Assembly: GCA_030762895.1 (NCBI GenBank)
Contig: CM061062.1
Span: 3,867,501-3,931,500, forward strand
DNA length: 64,000 nucleotides
DNA from: Sophora flavescens
Lineage: Eukaryota > Streptophyta > Magnoliopsida > Fabales > Fabaceae
Direction of reading: 5' to 3'
Shown: positions 59,111 through 64,000 of the stretch, one piece after another
Numbering within the stretch: the first letter of the stretch is position 1
Layout of the letters: every line of letters starts with the position of its first letter
Made by a program: the position numbers and the translations under genes
Notes under the pieces: model-generated
Database searches by the model: none
Told to the model about the DNA's origin: nothing
What the model saw: the letters and a program-made list of their open reading frames with translations, nothing else

Positions 59111-59317
59111 TCCCTGTGTTGGACGTGCGCTAGTTTTGCTTTGTTGAACGGGTGATCTTGCATGCAACTTAACATGTAATGAGTACATAGTCAGAATTAA
59201 AAATCTTATGCAAAATACACTTTGTTTGTCATACATCAAAACATAAATGAGGGCTTAGTCTTACAGATTTTTCTTGTGGGGGAGATTTGTTTAGGGGCAG
59301 GTGAGTGACTAAAGGTC

Positions 59318-61052
59318 CTATGTTGTTGTGTATTTGTGAGGCACTTTTGTGACTAGTTTGCAGTCAGGATGGGGTAAATGGAAGGGTTCAACTGGTGGGT
59401 CTACTTCTTCCTCATAATCAGGTAGGGGGTACCACCTGTCAGGAATGTATTCAGGTGCAGGCTGGTGAGTGAGAAATAGAACTCTCCATTTTCTTTTTAC
59501 TTTGGCCCAATCCTCAGATTTGGCATTATAAACAACAAAAATTGGGGTGAAGGGAAATACGGTTCTTAAGGGTTTTGGGAAGGGAGCACCAGGGGAAATC
59601 CCATCATCTGGTTGATTGAACCAGGGATTATCGGCAGGGATAATTGGTTGAAATTGTGGTCTGGATGAGGTGGCTATTTGTGAGTGAGCAGGTGAAGATG
59701 TAGGCAAGTTTGTGGTTTGGTCAATTTGTGTTGGTTGGGGTGAGAGGGGTGTGGGAATGTATACATCATCAGTTATGGTTTGATTTAACACATCATTTGG
59801 AGTAGAGACAACAACGTTATCATCAGAGGTAACAGCAACAGGAACAGCATCAACTCTATTTTCTAGACTAGACACTAAGGCATCTACTGATATTTGAACA
59901 GGATCACTATCAGAGATGCTTACCTTAGAAGTCTTAGTTGTTCTGGTCTTTCTTGCTGGTTGCCTTCTGGGTTTTGTTGAGACAGGCACAACGACCTCAG
60001 CAGCAGCAACAGAAGTGTTTGGCTTCTTCAAGATGGTACTGATAGGAACTCTGTCCTCATCAGCTTCCTCGTCCTCATTGTGTGAGAAGATAACTCTTCT
60101 TTGCTTCTTCACAGCAGGAGCATCAGAAGGTTCCCTGATAACAATGCCACCAACTGGTCTCTTAGGGGCAGGCTTCCTTGCTGCAGTGGTCTTTTGGCTA
60201 GTTACTCTTTTTACTCCTAGGACTTCAGCATTGTTTGCTTCAACCATTTCTTCCTTGATTTTCATCAATTCTTCAGTTTTAGCCATTTCAGCAGCAGCAT
60301 AGGTACTGAGTTTCATGTTAGCTAAATTCATTTTACCAAAGTCTGTAGCTGACATTGGATTTTCAGATAAGATTCTAGCTTGCTCTTCAGGAGTCCTTGC
60401 ACAAGAATTTCATGGATTCCTTGAACCTTGAAAATCGTAGACAGAAGATGGCAATAGGGAAATGCCGAAAGTTCGGTCTTGTTGATCACAGCATCTCTGA
60501 ATCTTATGTACAGGATTCTAGGAAGATTGATTTTGTCTCCGTAAGAAGATGGCAAAGGCAAAACTTATGCAGAGCTGATAGCTTGTCCTTGGAACCAACC
60601 TTATGAAGAACCACCTTGTTTAATAGTTGATGAAGAATGTGAACGATGTCCTTCATTTCAACAGCCTTCCATGAGTGAGTTCTGACTGTGTCTTCTCTCA
60701 TGAGACAGACTTCAATGGTCTCATAGCCACCCAAATCAGCTTCCCATGACTCAGTAAAAACCAAACCTTCCTGAGCACCGAAAATGGCATCAGCAATAGT
60801 CTTCTCCAAGACTATGATCCTCTTTCCTAACACAACAGAGGAGAAATCATTATCGGTCTCTTGAACATTCTTCCAGAAATCCCTAATCAGGTTGGGAAAG
60901 ACAGAGACTTTCTCTGTGAAGAGTCCTCCCCACCCAGCTGCATTAACATACTTGCTTATGTCTAAGTTATAGTCTTGCAATATCCCAAAGTTGAAGTGGT
61001 GCTCAATGGCGATGTTGAGCTTGTCCGGGTTAAAGGTTAAAGAAGAAGCCAT
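59318..61052 (-). pseudogene. Sirevirus env-like ORF, N-terminal half
   Basis: Two frames, 61052-60504 (MASSLTFNPDKLNIAIEHHF) and 60355-59318, separated by a frame break at about 60360-60500. The first part is globular-looking; the second is Lys/Pro/Ser-rich with basic stretches (KKQRRV, RRQPARKTRTTK) and an acidic patch (DEEADED). The frame reaches the target site of the inserted element at 59271 and continues on its other side at 49915. The family occurs after pol in SIRE1-type elements; function unknown. Confidence 0.65.
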
Positions 61053-61800
61053 TTTGGTGAGAAGAGTTAGGGTTTGGAAAACAGAGAGAAGAAGAGCTCG
61101 AGAGTTTCAGGGAAGTGTAAAGTTTTTCTTATAGGGAAAATATTACTTTTAAAAGATTTTTGAATCCCAAAGGTTTATAAAAAAAACTTTGACATGACAT
61201 GTCATTATGAATAAAACGACGTTGGTAGCTTGGAACTATAAAAAGGTATTGATGGGATTGATGGAAGTACTAACTCAGCAAAGAGAATAATGGTTAAATT
61301 TGTCATTGAGACAAAATAAATGCATTTAATAAAAATATGCTTAGATGTAGGCAGATGTGGACTCGTCTGAAACTACACACTGAACGCAGTAAACAATACC
61401 AGCAGACGCGACATGTAGTAGACGTGCAACATAACATGCAATTGACGCACAACTTTTAATAGGTATTAGACGTGCATAATTAATAGACGCAAGATTATCA
61501 AAACAAATTTTTCTCAAGGCTGGACGCTTAAATTATTCCACACATATCATGTTAAGATGCTTCCTAATAAAGATAAATCTGTCCTCTTCAAGAGGTTTAG
61601 TAAAGATATATGCCCATTGATGGTCAGTATCTACAAATTGAATATCAATCACACCTTTTTACACATAATCCCTAATAAAATGATGTTTAATCTCTATGTG
61701 CTTAGCTCTAGAATGCAAAATTGGATTCTTAGATAGATTTTTTGCAGCAGTATTATCACACATAAGTGGAATACTACTTACAAATACATTGTAGTCCTCT
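61053..61800 (-). other. Sirevirus spacer between RNase H and the env-like ORF
   Basis: Mostly non-coding AT-rich sequence with gtagacg / agacgcg motifs. The part nearest 61800 on the minus strand still holds the decayed end of RNase H. No other gene seen. Confidence 0.5.
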
Positions 61801-63010
61801 AATTGATGTTTGATCCAGAGAAGTTATGAGCAGCAACTTGCAGCTGATATATACTCAGCTTCAGCAATTGATAAAGCAATGGTACTTTGTCTTTTGCTTG
61901 ACCATGAGACAAGATTAGCTCCAATGAAGTGACACCCTCCGCTAGTGCTTTTTCTTTCAATTCTATCTCCAGCATAGTCAACATCCCAGAAACCAACTAA
62001 TCTGTAATCTTCATTTTTCTTAAAGCACAAACCAAGATTAGTAGTACCTTTTAAATATCTAAAGATTCTCTTAATTGCTGATAAATGAGATTCTCTAAGA
62101 TCAGATTGAAATCGAGCACACAAACATACACTGAACATAATATCAGGCCTAGATGCAGTAAGATATAAGAGAGATCCTATCATACCTCTGTATACCTTTT
62201 GGTATACCTTTTTCTCTTTCTCATCTTTGTTCAGTATGGTAGTGGGGTGCATAGGAGTATTCATTGGTTTACAATCATCCATCTTAAACTTCTTCAGAAG
62301 CTCTTTTGTGTACTTAATTTGGTGGATGAGCACCTCGTCCAAGGTTTGTTTTACTTGAAGTCCAAGGAAGAATTTGAGTTCTCCCATCATGCTCATTTCA
62401 AATTCCTTCTGTATTAACTTAGAAAATTCTTTGCATAGAGACTCAATAGTACCACCAAAAATAATATTATCAACATATATTTGTACAACCATGAAATTAG
62501 ACTTAATGGACTTTCTAAATAAGGTTGTGTCAACCTTTCCTCTATTGAATCCATTTTCCATAAGAAAGGAACTTAGTCTGTCATACCAAGCTCTAGGAGC
62601 TTGCTTAAGTCCGTACAAAGCTTTCTTAAGCTTATATACATGTTCAGGATGGGTTTCACACTCAAAACCCGGAGGTTGCATAACATAAACTTCTTCATTA
62701 ATAAAGTCATTTAGAAAAGCACTTTTAACATTCATCTGAAAAAGCATAATACTACGATGTGCAGCAAATGAAAGTAGAATTCTAATAGCTTCTAATCTAG
62801 CAACAGGTGCAAAAGTTTCAGTATAATCTATACCTTCTTCTTAACAGAAACCTTGAGCAACAAGTCTTGCTTTGTTTCTTATTACCTTACCATTTTCATC
62901 AAGTTTGTTTCTGTAAACCCACTTTGTTCCAATCACTGATTTGTCTTTGGGCAGGGGAACCATAGTCCAAACTTCACTTCTTTCAAACTGATTGAGTTCT
63001 TCTTGCATAG
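61801..63010 (-). pseudogene. Sirevirus RT-RNase H, inactivated
   Basis: Minus-strand RT starts around 63010 (AMQEELNQFERSEVWT), has a premature TAA at 62843-62841 and continues in frame 62747-61824. The catalytic box reads IYVDNIIFG: the second Asp of YVDD is Asn (codon at 62466-62468). RNase H includes SIAEAEYISAASCC before a stop near 61825; its remainder continues in another frame. Clearly a dead copy. Confidence 0.8.
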
Positions 63011-63369
63011 CTAAAATCCAACCAAGTCTAGCAGAGCCTCGTCTACAGTCTTTGGTTCCAACTCAGAGACTAGTGCAGAAACATCTTGTTCTCTGAAAGT
63101 TGATCTGGTTCTTAGCTTGTCATTGGGGTTTCCAATGATCTGATCTAGTGGATGATAATTCTTGAAGTGCCAAGATTTTTGAACTGAATCATGTTGAGAA
63201 GGGGAAGTTTATGGTTGTTGAGTGGGGTCATCTGCTTGATCATCAACTTTTATCTCTGGTGAGTTTCCTGGAATGTTTAGATCAAGATCTGCAAAAGCTT
63301 CATCTAGCTCTGATAATTTCTTATCAGGCTGTTTGTCATCAAACTTGACATGAATACTTTCCTCTACTA

Positions 63370-64000
63370 TCAGAGTTCTAGAATTATAAATCTAAAGCCT
63401 TTAGATGTTTCAGAATATCCTAATAGTATTCCATTATCTGTTTTAGCATCAAACTTACCAAGTTGATCTTTAGTATTCAGCATAAAGCATTTAAAACCAA
63501 AAGGGTCAAAATAAGATATGTTGGGTTTTCGTCTTTTCCACAGTTCATAAGGAGTCTTATTCAGGATAGGTTTAATGTATATTCTGTTCTGAATGTAGCA
63601 GGCAGTATTAATAGCTTCAGCCCAGAAGTGTCTAGGGACAGAGTTGTCATTGAGCATAGTCCTAGCCATCTCTTGAAGAGATATGTTCTTTCTCTCTACC
63701 ACACCATTTTGCTGTGGTGTTCTAGGTATTGAGAAGTTGTGAAGGATACTACTTTCTTCACAGAACTTATGAAATAGCTCATTTTCAAACTCTCCCCCAT
63801 GGTCACTTCTGGTTGAAGTGATACACAAGCCTTTTTCATTCTGTACACGTTTGCAGAATACAGAAAAGACCTTAAATGACTCATCCTTATGAGTTAAGAA
63901 CATAACCCATGTCCATCTAGTGTAGTCGTCTACTATGACAAGACCATATTTCATACCACTCACCGAGGCAGTCCTCGTTGGACCAAAAAGATCAAAGTGT
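63370..64000 (-). pseudogene. Sirevirus integrase, 5' part outside window
   Basis: The frame 63963-63370 extends upstream past the window edge (FDLFGPTRTAS precedes the first Met at 63963). Integrase core residues are in VIVDDYTRWTW, RSDHGGEFEN and QQNGVVERKN, followed by FDPFGFKCFML. 63011-63369 links it to RT but has frame breaks. It is annotated as a pseudogene because the downstream RT is inactivated. Confidence 0.8.

Larger units (their letters stand above)
49916..59270 (-). mobile_element. Sirevirus-like Copia element lacking protease and integrase, GATTT duplication
   Basis: LTRs at 49921-51658 and 57495-59265, flanked by GATTT (49916-49920 and 59266-59270). On the minus strand the LTR starts TGTAAGACTAAGCCC and ends CCACTACCAACA. 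A primer site similar to that for tRNA-Met (TGGCATCAGGGC) lies at 57492-57481, and a polypurine tract (aaaaaaagggggag) at about 51672-51660. The internal region encodes gag and RT-RNase H but no protease or integrase, and contains a solo LTR (54435-56017). The LTRs are very similar, so the insertion is young relative to its Sirevirus host. Confidence 0.92.
46585..64000 (-). mobile_element. Sirevirus (Copia) element with env-like ORF, minus strand, 5' end outside window
   Basis: On the minus strand the order is integrase (63963 down), RT-RNase H (63010-61800), env-like ORF (61052 down to 48640, interrupted), polypurine tract (about 48209-48196) and 3' LTR (48195-46585, 1611 bp, TGTTGGAACC..GTCAACTTCA). 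An env-like ORF after pol in a Copia element defines the SIRE1-type Sireviruses. It sits downstream of the Athila env-like ORF. The element is interrupted by the 49921-59265 insertion. Adjacent GTGAA (46580-46584) is the candidate target duplication; its partner lies beyond 64000. Confidence 0.85.

Overview
The window is plant nuclear DNA. Genes have GT..AG introns and the space between them is filled with plant LTR retrotransposons (Copia, Sirevirus-like, Athila-like Gypsy, chromovirus), LINE remnants, MITEs and a CACTA transposon. Element types and gene sequences fit a eudicot, most likely a legume; the legume call is inference. No CRISPR, operon or bacterial feature was seen. tRNA and rRNA genes were not recognised.

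Only two ordinary host genes are supported. A DUF3531-family gene (putative plastid protein) runs on the minus strand from 6493 off the left edge. Eight exons were joined in one open frame, and a 3.74 kb intron (500-4239) is packed with decayed Copia, chromovirus and LTR pieces. A three-exon cytosolic pyruvate kinase of 510 aa lies at 17391-14317 (minus), with a hairpin MITE just upstream. Between them an old LINE remnant is split by a 4.85 kb Copia element (7077-11927) with ATCTC target duplications, unusual TA..TA LTR ends and a gag ATG that straddles the LTR/primer-binding-site junction.

From about 18 to 27 kb there are MITEs, AT-rich spacer, low-complexity repeats and solo or partial LTRs. 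From 26962 to the right edge is one nested pile. An Athila-like element (5' LTR from 26962, gag-pol 38.9-44.4 kb, env-like ORF 44.9-46.4 kb) has its 5' LTR split by a Sirevirus 3' fragment (27440-29824) and by a solo LTR (30036-38385, target duplication AATAG). That solo LTR holds a CACTA transposon (31397-38348, duplication AAT). Downstream of its env-like ORF the Athila element is interrupted by a minus-strand Sirevirus (46585 to beyond 64000). The env-like region of that Sirevirus is split by a second Sirevirus-like element (49921-59265, duplication GATTT), which in turn carries another solo LTR (54435-56017, duplication CTGTC). Several junctions are exact to the base.

The most interesting objects are: the CACTA gene, an undamaged 10-exon, 704-codon frame joining a plant transposase-24-like region to a Ulp1/C48-like region that lacks two of the expected catalytic residues; the CACTA element's copy of a palindromic repeat from the same LTR type it later landed in; the LTR minisatellites and GC-rich palindromes; and the decay of the Athila frame, where the stops that can be compared with conserved motifs fit C-to-T or G-to-A changes. 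I see no convincing new system beyond these transposon features.
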